From NCBI RefSeq assembly GCF_002887735.1, contig NZ_PKQP01000013.1, forward strand, positions 1 through 64,000: a DNA stretch of 64,000 nucleotides, written 5' to 3'. The stretch comes from Stenotrophomonas bentonitica (lineage in GTDB: Bacteria; Pseudomonadota; Gammaproteobacteria; Xanthomonadales; Xanthomonadaceae). Positions 24,598 to 32,974 of the stretch are shown one piece after another. Position numbers and translations under genes: made by a program. Position 1 is the stretch's first letter; every line of letters begins with the position of its first letter. The notes below the pieces were generated by a model. It did no database searches and was not told the DNA's origin. It saw nothing but the letters and a program-made list of their open reading frames with translations.

Positions 24598-25527
24598 TCA
24601 CTCCACCAGGGTCAATTGCCGGGAAAAGCTCGGCCGCAATGCCAGCTTGTGGGTAACGCTGGTGATGGTGCGGCGCGGATCGGTCGGATGCGGCCGGGAG
24701 GCGGTGCTGCTCCTGCCTTGGCGCCACAACCCGAACATCACGATCTCCGCCCCTACCGGGAAGGACTTCAGCCACGTGGCATCGGGGTGCCCGACGCTGA
24801 CTTCGTAGAAATCCCGGCGGTCGGTCACGCCGGTGTGCTGATACTTCGGGGCACAATTGAGGAAGGTGACGCCATGGGGGTCACCGGGCTGCGGCGTACG
24901 ATGTGACCGCACGGTTCCGAGCAGTGCCATCGGCAGCTCGCTCGAGGCGGCGCCAAGCCGCTCCCATGCCGCGTCGTAGCGCTCCTGCCGGTAGAGGAAA
25001 TTCGTCCAGTCCACCCGCTTCTTGCCCAGGCGCAGGGTCAGCTGCGGGGCCAGCAGCGTGTCGTCCTCGCACATCGCCTGCAGCGTGAGCAGGTCGGAGA
25101 GGGTGCGCAGGTAACCGTCCAGCGGTGCGTCTGCCGGCAGCAGCGCCGGGCCCGAACTGCCGCGTTTCAGGGCGTGTTGGAGGATGAGCAGGCGAAGCTC
25201 GTGCGTCCCATCATCCAGGGTCGTCAGAAACTCGGGATCGGCTCCGGCGGCAAGCAGGGCCTGCAGATGGGCGGGCGCGTTGTAGCGACACCCGGGCAGA
25301 TGCCCGGTGCCTTTGTTCAAGGCGAGGTAGGCGGGCAAATGGAGGGGCGGGGCGCGGTCCACGCCGGGCCTGCTGTGCTCGGGAACGAATCTCACCGGCA
25401 CGTTGCACCCATCGCACAGCAGCGTTGGCAGGGTCTGTTGCGCGTCATGACGCTTCTGCAGGTCGCCCACCCGGTGCAGGGTGCCGTGCGTGCCCACTGC
25501 CTTGCGCATCTTGATTCCGCGACTCAT
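24598..25527 (-). CDS. Hypothetical protein with CxxC...HxxxC zinc-binding-like region
   Basis: 309 residues, not recognised. Near residues 37-85 there is CDGC followed by an aromatic/basic stretch and a GTGHLPGCRY motif, giving a CxxC...HxxxC pattern like a small zinc ribbon. The remainder is predicted mixed alpha/beta, soluble, with a region around RVDWTNFLYRQERYD and a C-terminal segment with basic residues. No signal peptide. The start is uncertain: ATG at 25527 has no good ribosome site, ATG at 25509 is possible. It stands alone between a TonB receptor and a VOC gene. A nucleic-acid-related role is only suggested by the zinc-like motif. Confidence 0.6.
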   Translation of the reverse strand: MSRGIKMRKAVGTHGTLHRVGDLQKRHDAQQTLPTLLCDGCNVPVRFVPEHSRPGVDRAPPLHLPAYLALNKGTGHLPGCRYNAPAHLQALLAAGADPEFLTTLDDGTHELRLLILQHALKRGSSGPALLPADAPLDGYLRTLSDLLTLQAMCEDDTLLAPQLTLRLGKKRVDWTNFLYRQERYDAAWERLGAASSELPMALLGTVRSHRTPQPGDPHGVTFLNCAPKYQHTGVTDRRDFYEVSVGHPDATWLKSFPVGAEIVMFGLWRQGRSSTASRPHPTDPRRTITSVTHKLALRPSFSRQLTLVE

Positions 25528-25573
25528 CTGCAACCACTGCTTCGTTCAATGGCGACCATCATAGTCGCTTCGA

Positions 25574-25930
25574 TCAGTGACCCTGCGTGGCGAAGCGCAG
25601 CCGGTTGTGGTCCGGGTCGATCACCATCATTTCGCGCCCGCCCCATGGCACATCTGCCGGCGGTCGGAAGACCGGCGCGCCGGCCGCAACGAACGCGGCA
25701 TGCAATGCGTCCACGTCAGGCACATGAAAATACACGGCGCCCCCCGGCTCGCAATCGCCGGTGTGTTCGCTGAGGAACATCTGCTGGCCCTCACGGCTGA
25801 TCTGCACGAACAGCGGCATGTCCGGTGCGAAGCGATGTTCCCAGTCGATCACGAACCCGAGCCGCTGGTAGAACGGCACGCTGATCGCGGCATCGGTCAT
25901 GCGCAGTTGCGGAATGACGGTCTGGGGCAT
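25574..25930 (-). CDS. VOC-superfamily (bleomycin-resistance/glyoxalase-like) protein
   Basis: 118 residues with the paired beta-alpha-beta-beta-beta modules of the VOC fold (SVPFYQRLGFVIDW, MFLSEHTGDC, AVYFHVPDVDALHAAF, MMVIDPDHNRLRFA). Proteins of this subgroup bind drugs such as bleomycin or act as small dioxygenases/isomerases; the substrate cannot be told. ATG at 25930 follows GAGG. It starts ten bases after the stop of the H-NS-like gene and is probably co-transcribed with it. Confidence 0.82.
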   Translation of the reverse strand: MPQTVIPQLRMTDAAISVPFYQRLGFVIDWEHRFAPDMPLFVQISREGQQMFLSEHTGDCEPGGAVYFHVPDVDALHAAFVAAGAPVFRPPADVPWGGREMMVIDPDHNRLRFATQGH

Positions 25931-25940
25931 GCGTGCGGCC

Positions 25941-26357
25941 TCAGCCAGGATAGGACGGGAAGCGCTGATCGGGGTGGGTCTTCTTCCATTCGGTATGCGC
26001 GACCGTGCCTTCCCAGGACAGGAAAGCATTTGGCACGCGCCCGCGGCCCGACCAGGTGGCGCCGCTATGCGGCAACCAGAAACGGGGCGGCAGATCTTCC
26101 TTCGGGGCCTTGGCGACCTTGGGGGCCTTCTCGCGCCTGGCCGCAGGCGCGGTGTCCAACAGCGCCCGGATCCGGCGCTGCTGCTCGGGGCTGAAATCGG
26201 CATAGCTGGTGGTCAGCAGCACAGTGACCCGCTCATAGGCCTCTTTGGTCGCCGCCTTGAGCAGCGCCTGCTCGTCCAGTCCCGACCGCGCGACCGCCGC
26301 TGCCAGGCGGGTATTCATCGTTGCTGCGGAGGGGGCGGTGGAAGGCGTACGGGGCAT
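25941..26357 (-). CDS. H-NS-type DNA-binding-like protein
   Basis: About 138 residues. The N-terminal half is helical (MNTRLAAAVARSGLDEQALLKA..., ...FSPEQQRRIRALL), followed by an Ala/Lys/Pro linker and a C-terminal module containing GATWSGRGRVPNAF, close to the H-NS/Bv3F minor-groove-binding consensus TWSGRGR-P. Unusually the protein continues for about 35 residues after that motif (WEGTVAHTEWKKTHPDQRFP). I chose ATG at 26357; ATG at 26318 would give a shorter form without the Pro-rich start. A nucleoid-associated role is inferred from the motif only. Confidence 0.65.
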   Translation of the reverse strand: MPRTPSTAPSAATMNTRLAAAVARSGLDEQALLKAATKEAYERVTVLLTTSYADFSPEQQRRIRALLDTAPAARREKAPKVAKAPKEDLPPRFWLPHSGATWSGRGRVPNAFLSWEGTVAHTEWKKTHPDQRFPSYPG

Positions 26358-26543
26358 GGGATTCCAGGGAGGAGGGGCTGACGGAGGGCACCATAACAAA
26401 TGCGTACGTGAAGCGGCCGATGGCGTAACACGCCCTGCCCACGAAACCTGAACAGGGGGTTGGTTCATCCGTGGGTACGCAATGTTCCGGCAACCTTCGG
26501 CGACCAGATTCGATTAAACACCGTTCCCCAGGAGCAACCCACC

Positions 26544-26921
26544 ACGATCACCTCGACCCTTTTCAGCTTCCGCGGCCTGGCCCTGGCAGTGGCGTTGACC
26601 GCTGGCGTGACCGCGGCAGGCAATGCGGATGCAATGTCGCGCAAGGACAAGAACACGCTGGTCGGCGCCGTCGTGGGCGGCGTAGCCGGGCACGTGCTGT
26701 CCAACGGTGATCCGCTGATGACCGCCGGCGGAGCAGTGGCCGGTGGTGCCATCGGCAACGTGACCACCAAGGACCGTCGCGACAACCGCAATGATCGCTA
26801 CGACCGTGATCGTCGCTATGACCGTGGCCACCGGTACGAGCGCACCAGCCATCACGATCGCCGCCATGACCAGCGTCGCTGGAACCAGGACCGCCGCAAC
26901 CACAATCGCGGCTGGCGCTGA
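26544..26921 (+). CDS. Glycine-zipper secreted/membrane protein with non-standard start
   Basis: Frame coding for a hydrophobic signal segment (GLALAVALTAGVTAAGNADA), a glycine zipper (LVGAVVGGVAGHVLS...GGAVAGGAIGNV) and a tail very rich in Arg, Asp, Tyr and His. This is the layout of glycine-zipper 2TM surface proteins. A ribosome site AGGAG (26530-26534) is followed nine bases later by ACG ATC ACC, with no ATG, GTG or TTG in the right place; the next in-frame ATG (26634) falls after the signal segment, and the only upstream start (TTG 26460) has poor spacing. Translation from ACG at 26544 (about 125 residues), a mutation, or a sequence error are the options. Confidence 0.6.
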   Translation, partial: TITSTLFSFRGLALAVALTAGVTAAGNADAMSRKDKNTLVGAVVGGVAGHVLSNGDPLMTAGGAVAGGAIGNVTTKDRRDNRNDRYDRDRRYDRGHRYERTSHHDRRHDQRRWNQDRRNHNRGWR

Positions 26922-27105
26922 TCCCCAGGGTATCGCCCGGGCCCGGCGCGCCAAGCCTGCGTATCCAGCGCCTGGGCGCCCGCTGGGTGGCCGCGCAGCG
27001 CGCGCCATGAGATAGCGCGCCAGCGGCACGTCATGACATCGCGGGCTGGCGTGGGTTACCGTCCGGATCTGACGCAGCGCGGGTGCTGTCAGGTAGAGGC
27101 CGGAG

Positions 27106-28497
27106 ATGAGGGCAGGGAAGTCCACAGCGGAACGGGCAGGGCTGCAGCGGCGCCATGCACGGAGATACAGCGTTGCTGCCGCCGTTGCAGCCAGCGTCGC
27201 CGGTCTCTGGCTGATGCCATGCATGGCTGCGGCCCAGCGTCCGCCGGTGGGCGTGGAGGAGGCGCTGACCCGCATCGCCACCGTGGCGGACGCACCCGCC
27301 TCCACGCAGGCCGCACAGGCGCTGTGGCGCATGCCGCTGGACGCGCCGGTTATCGTGCATGACCGCGCCTCCGGGAGCAGTTGGCGCAGAGACTCCGCCA
27401 CAGGGCCCGCGCTGCCTGTCGTACTGCGGAATGACCAGCCGCCCGCCAACACCTGCATCACGATCGATGGCGCCCCTGCCGTCCTGCTGCTTCTGCCGCT
27501 TCCCGGCGACCGGGACGGATTGGCGACGCTGTTCTGGCACGAGCAGTGGCACTGCGTGCAGGCGGCCCTCGGTCTGCCTGCCACCGAGGGCGACACCGCA
27601 CACCTGGATGGGGAAGCCGGTCGCACGGCGTTGCGGCTGGAGATGCGCGCGCTGGCGCAGGCACTTTCCACGCGCGACGAGCACCAAGCGCGCCAGCACG
27701 CGGCAGCAGCGCTGGGCTACAGGGCTCTGCGTTCTGATGCCGCGGCACCGCCGACGCGCGCGCTGGAGGAAGAAGCCAAGGTAGAGCGCAATGAAGGCCT
27801 GGCCGAGTACTCGGGACGCGCGATCGCTGCGGCCACCCACGGTGGCGATGCGACCGCTGCCGCCGTAGATGCACTCGCCAAGGCGGATGCGTCGCAGAGT
27901 TTCGTGCGTTCGGCGGCGTACGTGACCGGGCCCGCGTACGGACTGCTGCTCGACCGTTGGTCGCCAGCGTGGCGCCGCGGGTTGTCTGCCGGCACGACGT
28001 TGCCTGCGCTGCTGGCGGATGCGCTGGGCGTCACATGGCGTGGGGCCGGCATCGCACAGAACGGTGCCGGCTATGGCGCCGATGAGGTGCGTACAGAGGA
28101 ACGCGAGCGAGCAAAAGAGCGGGAGCGACGCAGTGCCGGCTATCGCGAGCGTTTCCTCGGCAACGATGCGATTCGTCTGCCCCTGCGCAACCCGTCGATC
28201 TCCTTCGATCCCCGCTCGCTGTTCCCGCTCGATGATGCCGGGACGGTCTATACGCCGCTGACGGTGCGGGATGAGTGGGGCGAGTTGACGGCAGTATCCG
28301 GGGGGCTTCTGTCCAGGGATTGGGCGTTGCTCAGCGTGAGCGGCGGCGTAGTGGACGGCGCGGGTTCCAGATGGACGGGACCAGGCTGGACGATCGTACT
28401 CGGCGAAGGATGGCGCCTGGAGCGGGGCGGCGACGGGTGGGGTTTGACGAAGGAGTGGGGATCGGGCGTGGGCGATCCGGGCGACGCGGGTGAGTGA
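27106..28497 (+). CDS. Secreted HExxH-motif protein, putative metallopeptidase of unknown family
   Basis: 463 residues. An N-terminal basic region followed by a hydrophobic segment (VAAAVAASVAGLWLMPCMAAA) suggests export. HEQWH at residues 145-149 is an exact HExxH zinc motif, and NEGLAEY (Glu230, Glu234) about 85 residues later could supply the third ligand, as in gluzincin-type peptidases. The central part is Ala-rich and helical; a basic stretch (ERERAKERERR) precedes a beta-rich C-terminal region. ATG at 27106 is preceded by AGAGG at seven bases. I do not recognise the family and no neighbour suggests a substrate. Confidence 0.65.
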   Translation: MRAGKSTAERAGLQRRHARRYSVAAAVAASVAGLWLMPCMAAAQRPPVGVEEALTRIATVADAPASTQAAQALWRMPLDAPVIVHDRASGSSWRRDSATGPALPVVLRNDQPPANTCITIDGAPAVLLLLPLPGDRDGLATLFWHEQWHCVQAALGLPATEGDTAHLDGEAGRTALRLEMRALAQALSTRDEHQARQHAAAALGYRALRSDAAAPPTRALEEEAKVERNEGLAEYSGRAIAAATHGGDATAAAVDALAKADASQSFVRSAAYVTGPAYGLLLDRWSPAWRRGLSAGTTLPALLADALGVTWRGAGIAQNGAGYGADEVRTEERERAKERERRSAGYRERFLGNDAIRLPLRNPSISFDPRSLFPLDDAGTVYTPLTVRDEWGELTAVSGGLLSRDWALLSVSGGVVDGAGSRWTGPGWTIVLGEGWRLERGGDGWGLTKEWGSGVGDPGDAGE

Positions 28498-28843
28498 CGT
28501 TGCCTGACAGCCGATCGCGAACGTCCCCGCGGCGAGGCAGGCCGTGCGCGTGCCGTTGGCAACGCCGGATTGCGTGACAGTCACGACGACCACGCGGTGT
28601 TGGCGGCTCTGCTGGAAAAGCCGGCAGGGGATGCGTGCGGAGCAGCGGCGTGGCCTTGCCTTTGCCGTGTTGTCGCACCTGAAACGCGTTGCGATGGACG
28701 CGCAGGTCAACGGCGAACCCTGATCGGAAGCGTTCAGTTTCTTCACGTTCCGTCTACGTCTTTCGGCTTCAACTGAACCCCGGTCATGGCTCTGGCGATG
28801 AGGCCGCTATCGTCCGAACACCCCATACGAAGGAGGCAGTGCA
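28498..28843 (+). other. 346-base intergenic region without recognisable gene
   Basis: Short frames are present on both strands but none has a ribosome site with a plausible product. The 3' end must hold the promoter of the lipoprotein gene at 28844; I did not find a clear -35/-10 pair. Confidence 0.4.
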
Positions 28844-29113
28844 ATGTTCCTGACAAAACAGCAACTGACAACGGCACGTACGCTGACAGTGGCGTTGATC
28901 GCGACTGTGGGCCTGAGTGCCTGCGCTACGTATAAAGACGAGTTCGCCACCATCAACTCCCGCCTGGATCAACTCGACACGAAGGTGCAGGGCGCCGCCC
29001 AGAGTGCCGAGTCGGCCAACCAGTCGGCGCAGCAGGCCAACCAGCGTCTGGATCAGATCGAAGGTCGCGTCCAGCAGCTCGAACAGGCGCCCCGCCGCAA
29101 GCCGCGCGGTTGA
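28844..29113 (+). CDS. Lpp/OprI-like small outer-membrane lipoprotein
   Basis: 89 residues. Lipoprotein signal with LSAC lipobox (Cys26 approx.), then a continuous heptad-type helix (FATINSRLDQLDTKVQGAAQSAES..., ANQRLDQIEGRVQQLEQ) as in the trimeric alanine-zipper Braun-type lipoproteins Lpp and OprI. These tether the outer membrane to peptidoglycan through a C-terminal lysine. Here the end is basic (RRKPRG), so a lysine is present but not terminal. AAGGAGG precedes the ATG by six bases, which fits high expression. An L,D-transpeptidase gene follows 81 bases downstream on the same strand. Confidence 0.85.
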   Translation: MFLTKQQLTTARTLTVALIATVGLSACATYKDEFATINSRLDQLDTKVQGAAQSAESANQSAQQANQRLDQIEGRVQQLEQAPRRKPRG

Positions 29114-29194
29114 TCGCTGCTGCACCGTTTGTGTGCAACGTCTGAATCGGCGACCGGTGGCCTGTGCAGGCCACTGGTCTCCGTTGGTCGTGCA

Positions 29195-29950
29195 ATGTCC
29201 TTTGCAAGGAAGTGTCCCATCCGTACGCACTCATCTCCTGCCGTCCTGGCCCTTCGCGGGGCGCTGACCCTGGCGCTGGCGTTCGCGAGCATTGGCGTGG
29301 CCAATGCCGACGAGGCTGTCGCGAAACCGACCGCCGCCGTCGATGAACTTCCGCCGGGCCAGGAAGTCTCCAACACCGTGATTGACCTGGCCGGCTGGGT
29401 TGTCGCCACCAAGGACAGTCAGGGCTATCCGTTCGCCATCATGGACAAGGCCGCTGCGCAGATCCTGGTCTTCGACGGCGAAGGCAAACTTCGCGGCGCC
29501 GCCCCGGGGCTGTTCGGCTCGGCCACCGGCGACCATATCGCGCCCGGCATCGCCGGACTCGCCCTTCGCGAAATTCCAGGCCGGGATCGCACGACGCCCG
29601 CCGGGCGCTTCGTGGGGGGCTTTGGGCCGTCCATCGACGCGGGCCGCGTCCTGTGGGTCGACTACGATTCCGCCGTCTCCATCCACCCCACAGCGACAGG
29701 TGTCCCGAAAGAGCGACGGGCCGAGCGCCTGGCATCGGCGTCACCGGACGACAATCGCGTCACCCATGGCTGCATCAATGTCTCGCCGGCGTTCTACGCG
29801 CAGATCATTGAATCCACGTTCCAGCGGGGCGGGGTGTTTTACGTGCTGCCCGACAAGGCATCGATAGCCGAGACCTTCCCGGAGTTCGCGAAGAGTCGCG
29901 AGGCGACCCAGGGCGATGAGGGAGCCCGCGCGGGTCCCGCCGGCAAGTAA
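29195..29950 (+). CDS. L,D-transpeptidase (YkuD) family protein, exported
   Basis: 251 residues with an export signal (LALRGALTLALAFASIGVANADE) and a catalytic YkuD-type core: SIHPTATG upstream and RVTHGCINV with Cys193 and His191 in the HGCxN motif. Such enzymes make 3-3 crosslinks in peptidoglycan or attach lipoproteins to it. The core is somewhat divergent and no LysM or peptidoglycan-binding domain is visible. ATG at 29195 has only a weak ribosome site. The neighbouring Lpp/OprI-like gene makes lipoprotein anchoring an attractive but unproven role. Confidence 0.8.
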   Translation: MSFARKCPIRTHSSPAVLALRGALTLALAFASIGVANADEAVAKPTAAVDELPPGQEVSNTVIDLAGWVVATKDSQGYPFAIMDKAAAQILVFDGEGKLRGAAPGLFGSATGDHIAPGIAGLALREIPGRDRTTPAGRFVGGFGPSIDAGRVLWVDYDSAVSIHPTATGVPKERRAERLASASPDDNRVTHGCINVSPAFYAQIIESTFQRGGVFYVLPDKASIAETFPEFAKSREATQGDEGARAGPAGK

Positions 29951-29957
29951 TGCGTCG

Positions 29958-31442
29958 TCACGGCGCATGGCGTTCAAAATGCGCCAGCAGCGCCGCCAGG
30001 TGCGGCGTGTCGACGACAGCGGCGACGTAGCCGTCGGGCCGGATCAGCAGCCAGTCGCCCGGTTGCACGCCATAGGCTTCGACGAAGTGCCCCTCCGCAT
30101 CGCGCAGGTCGCCAGCCGGGCCGATGACGTGGACGCGCAACCCCGCACGGGAGGGGGCGTTGGACCGATCACAGGCGTAGCCCAGCAACGTCCAATGCGT
30201 TCCGCGCAGCACCTCGAACAGGCGCACGCGCTGTCCACCCGCGCCCTGCAGCGGCGCATCCGGCGCCCGGTTGCCCGGCGCAATGCGTCCGCTGCGGGCC
30301 TCGGCAGGCAGCGTGAGTGACGATTCAGCATAGGCGAGATCGAGCTGCTGGACGTCGCGCCCACGGCGGTTGTCGCCGCGCTGGGCTTGGGCGAGCAGCG
30401 TCGTGGCAAGCCCGAGCATCGAGGCTGCAATGGGGCGGCGCTCTTGCTCGTAGGTATCCAGCAGGGCCTGCGGCGCACCCTTCAACACCGCCGCCAGTTT
30501 CCAACCGAGGTTGTAGGCGTCCTGCGCGCTGGTGTTCAGGCCCTGGCCGCCCGTGGGCGGATGCGTGTGGGCGGCGTCGCCGATGAGGAACACGCGGCCG
30601 TTGCGGTACCGGTCGGCCAATCGCGCGTTCATCCGGTACGCCGAGGCCCAACAGACATCGAGCACCGCGAGATCATTGCGGCCGGTACGCACGCGCACCA
30701 TGTCCGCCAGCCCGTCGACGGAAAGGTCCACGTCACCGTCGAGCGGTACGGGGGCCTGCAGCTGGAACAGCGCCGTTCCCATCAGCGGGCACAGCGAGAT
30801 CCGCCGCTGCGGGTCGTCTTCGTTGAAGTTGTGCCAGGCATCGCGCGGCAGACCGTGCAGCACGATGTCGGCCACCACCGCTCGCACGCCCAGTGTTTTG
30901 CCCGGGAAGCCGATGTCCAGTGCCTGGCGTACGAAACTCCGACCGCCGTCCGCGCCGACCAGGTAGCGCGTGCGCACGGTCTGCTCGCCCGTTGGCGTGG
31001 CAAGGCGGACGCTTACGCCGTTGGCGTCCTGTTCCAACCCGATCACTGCGTGCCCGAACTCGACCCGGTGGCCCAGCTCGGCGAGGCGATCGCGCATCAC
31101 GGCCTCGGTCAGGAACTGCGGCACCATCAGCGGCCGCCGATAGGGTTCGGCCGGTGTTGCCGGGGCGGCCTCGATGACCGCGGCGTCCGTGCAGGTGCCA
31201 TCGGCATGGTGCGACCGCGAGACTGGATAGAGGCCGCCGGCGGCGAACAGTCTGTCGACGATGCCCATGTCCTCGAAAATTTCCTGGCTGCGCGGCTGGA
31301 TGCCCTTGCCACGTGAGCCATGGAAGGGCTGTTCCCGCTGCTCCACCAGGCGGAATGCCACGCCGCGGCGGGCCAGTTCGATGGCCAGGGTGAGGCCGGC
31401 GGCGCCGGCACCGCAGATCACTACATCAAGGGTGTCGCCCAT
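29958..31442 (-). CDS. FAD-dependent aromatic monooxygenase (PheA/TfdB family)
   Basis: 494 residues. N-terminal FAD-binding Rossmann motif VVICGAGAAGLTLAIEL, middle GADGGRSFVRQ (DG motif) and VFLIGDAAHTHPPTGGQGLN (GD motif binding the ribityl chain) define the class A flavoprotein hydroxylase family. A thioredoxin-like C-terminal region without an obvious active-site pair (LGYACDRSNAP) is typical of phenol-hydroxylase relatives. Uses NAD(P)H and O2 to hydroxylate aromatic or polyketide-like substrates; drug-modifying relatives exist. Start at 31442 (or 31445) follows GGAG. Divergent from a MarR gene that probably represses it. Confidence 0.85.
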   Translation of the reverse strand: MGDTLDVVICGAGAAGLTLAIELARRGVAFRLVEQREQPFHGSRGKGIQPRSQEIFEDMGIVDRLFAAGGLYPVSRSHHADGTCTDAAVIEAAPATPAEPYRRPLMVPQFLTEAVMRDRLAELGHRVEFGHAVIGLEQDANGVSVRLATPTGEQTVRTRYLVGADGGRSFVRQALDIGFPGKTLGVRAVVADIVLHGLPRDAWHNFNEDDPQRRISLCPLMGTALFQLQAPVPLDGDVDLSVDGLADMVRVRTGRNDLAVLDVCWASAYRMNARLADRYRNGRVFLIGDAAHTHPPTGGQGLNTSAQDAYNLGWKLAAVLKGAPQALLDTYEQERRPIAASMLGLATTLLAQAQRGDNRRGRDVQQLDLAYAESSLTLPAEARSGRIAPGNRAPDAPLQGAGGQRVRLFEVLRGTHWTLLGYACDRSNAPSRAGLRVHVIGPAGDLRDAEGHFVEAYGVQPGDWLLIRPDGYVAAVVDTPHLAALLAHFERHAP

Positions 31443-31461
31443 CATTCCGCTCCAGGTGTGT

Positions 31462-31476
31462 GTAATATGCACTTAC
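31462..31476. promoter_or_regulatory. possible MarR operator in the divergent promoter
   Basis: GTAA-N7-TTAC lies midway in the 47-base gap between the FAD monooxygenase and MarR genes, overlapping an AT-rich TAATAT element. The gap is so short that one bound dimer could block both promoters. Confidence 0.4.
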
Positions 31477-31489
31477 TAGGAGGGATGCT

Positions 31490-31975
31490 ATGCCGGTGAA
31501 AAAGAAGGTGCAAGATACACATAATTCGGCCGAGCTAAGGTCGCTTCACCTCTCCATGGTCAGCCTCGCCAGCGTGATGAACCGGCCGCGCAACGATGAG
31601 CGGCTCATCCAGGAGGCCGGGGTGACGCTGGACCAGGCCCTGTTCCGCCTGCTGGTGGTGATCGAGCGGGTTGGGCCGATCGGGGTGGTTGAGCTGGCCG
31701 ATCGGCTGGGCCGCGACTACACCACCATCAGCCGGCAGGTCGCGAAGCTGGCGGCGATGGAGCTGGTTACGCGTCGTGGCAACCCGCAGGACCGCCGTAT
31801 CCGGGAGGCGACCATCGCGCCGAAGGGCAAGGAGATGACCGATCGGCTGGACGCCGCACGCGAGCGGATCGGCCGTGAGATCTTCGCCGCGTGGCCCGCG
31901 CAGGAGGTATCGGAGCTGGTCCGTTTGATGGCACAGTTCGCCAGCGCGCTGGAAGCCCGTGAGCGGGAGCCGTAA
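31490..31975 (+). CDS. MarR-family transcriptional regulator
   Basis: 161 residues with the winged HTH of MarR (PIGVVELADRLGRDYTTISRQVAKLAAMELVTRRGNPQDRRIREATIAPKG), including the DRR wing tip, and long N- and C-terminal dimerisation helices. ATG at 31490 is preceded by AGGAGGG. It is divergent from an FAD monooxygenase, the typical arrangement for repression relieved by an aromatic ligand. Confidence 0.9.
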   Translation: MPVKKKVQDTHNSAELRSLHLSMVSLASVMNRPRNDERLIQEAGVTLDQALFRLLVVIERVGPIGVVELADRLGRDYTTISRQVAKLAAMELVTRRGNPQDRRIREATIAPKGKEMTDRLDAARERIGREIFAAWPAQEVSELVRLMAQFASALEAREREP

Positions 31976-32045
31976 CGACGCAGCGCAGACTTCAGGCCAC
32001 CGCCCGTCGCTTGGACGCCCCTGTCAGATCCTCAAGGCATCACAC

Positions 32046-32861
32046 GTGAAAGGATTCCTGCTTCTCGCCCTGCTCACGGTCGCGTCCTCGACCGCCCACG
32101 CCATCGTCATCCGCCACGACGTGGACGATGCGCGGTACCGCGTTCCCGCCACCGAGTTTCCCGCCCTCGTGGATATGCCCGGCGAAGGCCACGGTGCGCT
32201 GATCGCACCGCAGTGGGTGCTCACCGCCGCGCACACGCTGCCGATGCATGCCGACCTCAAGCAGGTGGTGATCAACGGAAGTGCCCGGGACGTCGAGCGC
32301 GTCGTCACCCATCCCGGCTATCGCACGCTGCCGCAGACGTTGATCGACCAGGCCATGGCCAGTGGCGAGGCGATGCTGATCGTGGTGTTTCTGGCCTCGG
32401 GCGATGATGTTGCCCTGATCAAGTTGAAGACGCCCGTCACCGACGTCGCGCCTGTTGTGCTTTACAGCGGCAGCGACGAGGCCGGCCAGATCGCGAAAAT
32501 CCTGGGGAAGGGCGCGACGGGTACCGGTGCTACCGGGCACTCTCCCAATGGCCCCAACCGCACCGACCTTCGCCGCGCATTCAACCGGATCACCAGTGCC
32601 TACGACCGCTGGCTCTGCTATGTCTTCGATGCACCACCAGAACCGCTGCCGCTCGAGGGTGCGCTGGGCAACGGTGACAGCGGTGGCCCCGTGCTCGTCG
32701 AGCACGATGGCCAGTGGCTGCTGGCAGGGCAGGGGTCGTGGAAAGTCGTCCAGGGCAATGTGCTGACGGCCCGGCCCGGGCGCTATGGGCAGGTGACCTG
32801 CAATGTGCGCGTGAGTCACTACCGGGACTGGATTCAACGTGTGATGGCCGGGCAGCCTTAG
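32046..32861 (+). CDS. Secreted trypsin-like serine protease (S1 family)
   Basis: 271 residues with a signal peptide (KGFLLLALLTVASSTAHA). The catalytic triad is clear: His63 in LTAAHT, Asp120 or Asp121 in GDDVALIKL, Ser212 in GNGDSGGP. A conserved cysteine pair can be placed around WLCYVF and QVTCNV. The start is GTG at 32046, eight bases after AAGG; earlier in-frame codons would overlap the MarR gene and spoil the signal peptide. Probably secreted to periplasm or medium. Not obviously linked to its neighbours. Confidence 0.88.
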   Translation: MKGFLLLALLTVASSTAHAIVIRHDVDDARYRVPATEFPALVDMPGEGHGALIAPQWVLTAAHTLPMHADLKQVVINGSARDVERVVTHPGYRTLPQTLIDQAMASGEAMLIVVFLASGDDVALIKLKTPVTDVAPVVLYSGSDEAGQIAKILGKGATGTGATGHSPNGPNRTDLRRAFNRITSAYDRWLCYVFDAPPEPLPLEGALGNGDSGGPVLVEHDGQWLLAGQGSWKVVQGNVLTARPGRYGQVTCNVRVSHYRDWIQRVMAGQP

Positions 32862-32974
32862 ATGGCGTTGGAAGAGGGTACCTGGCCGACCAGGTATCAC
32901 CGCGTGGCGCAAGGTCAGCGGCGATGCCAGGGCTATGATCCAAGGAAGGACATCAGCAAAGGAGCACCACGCAC

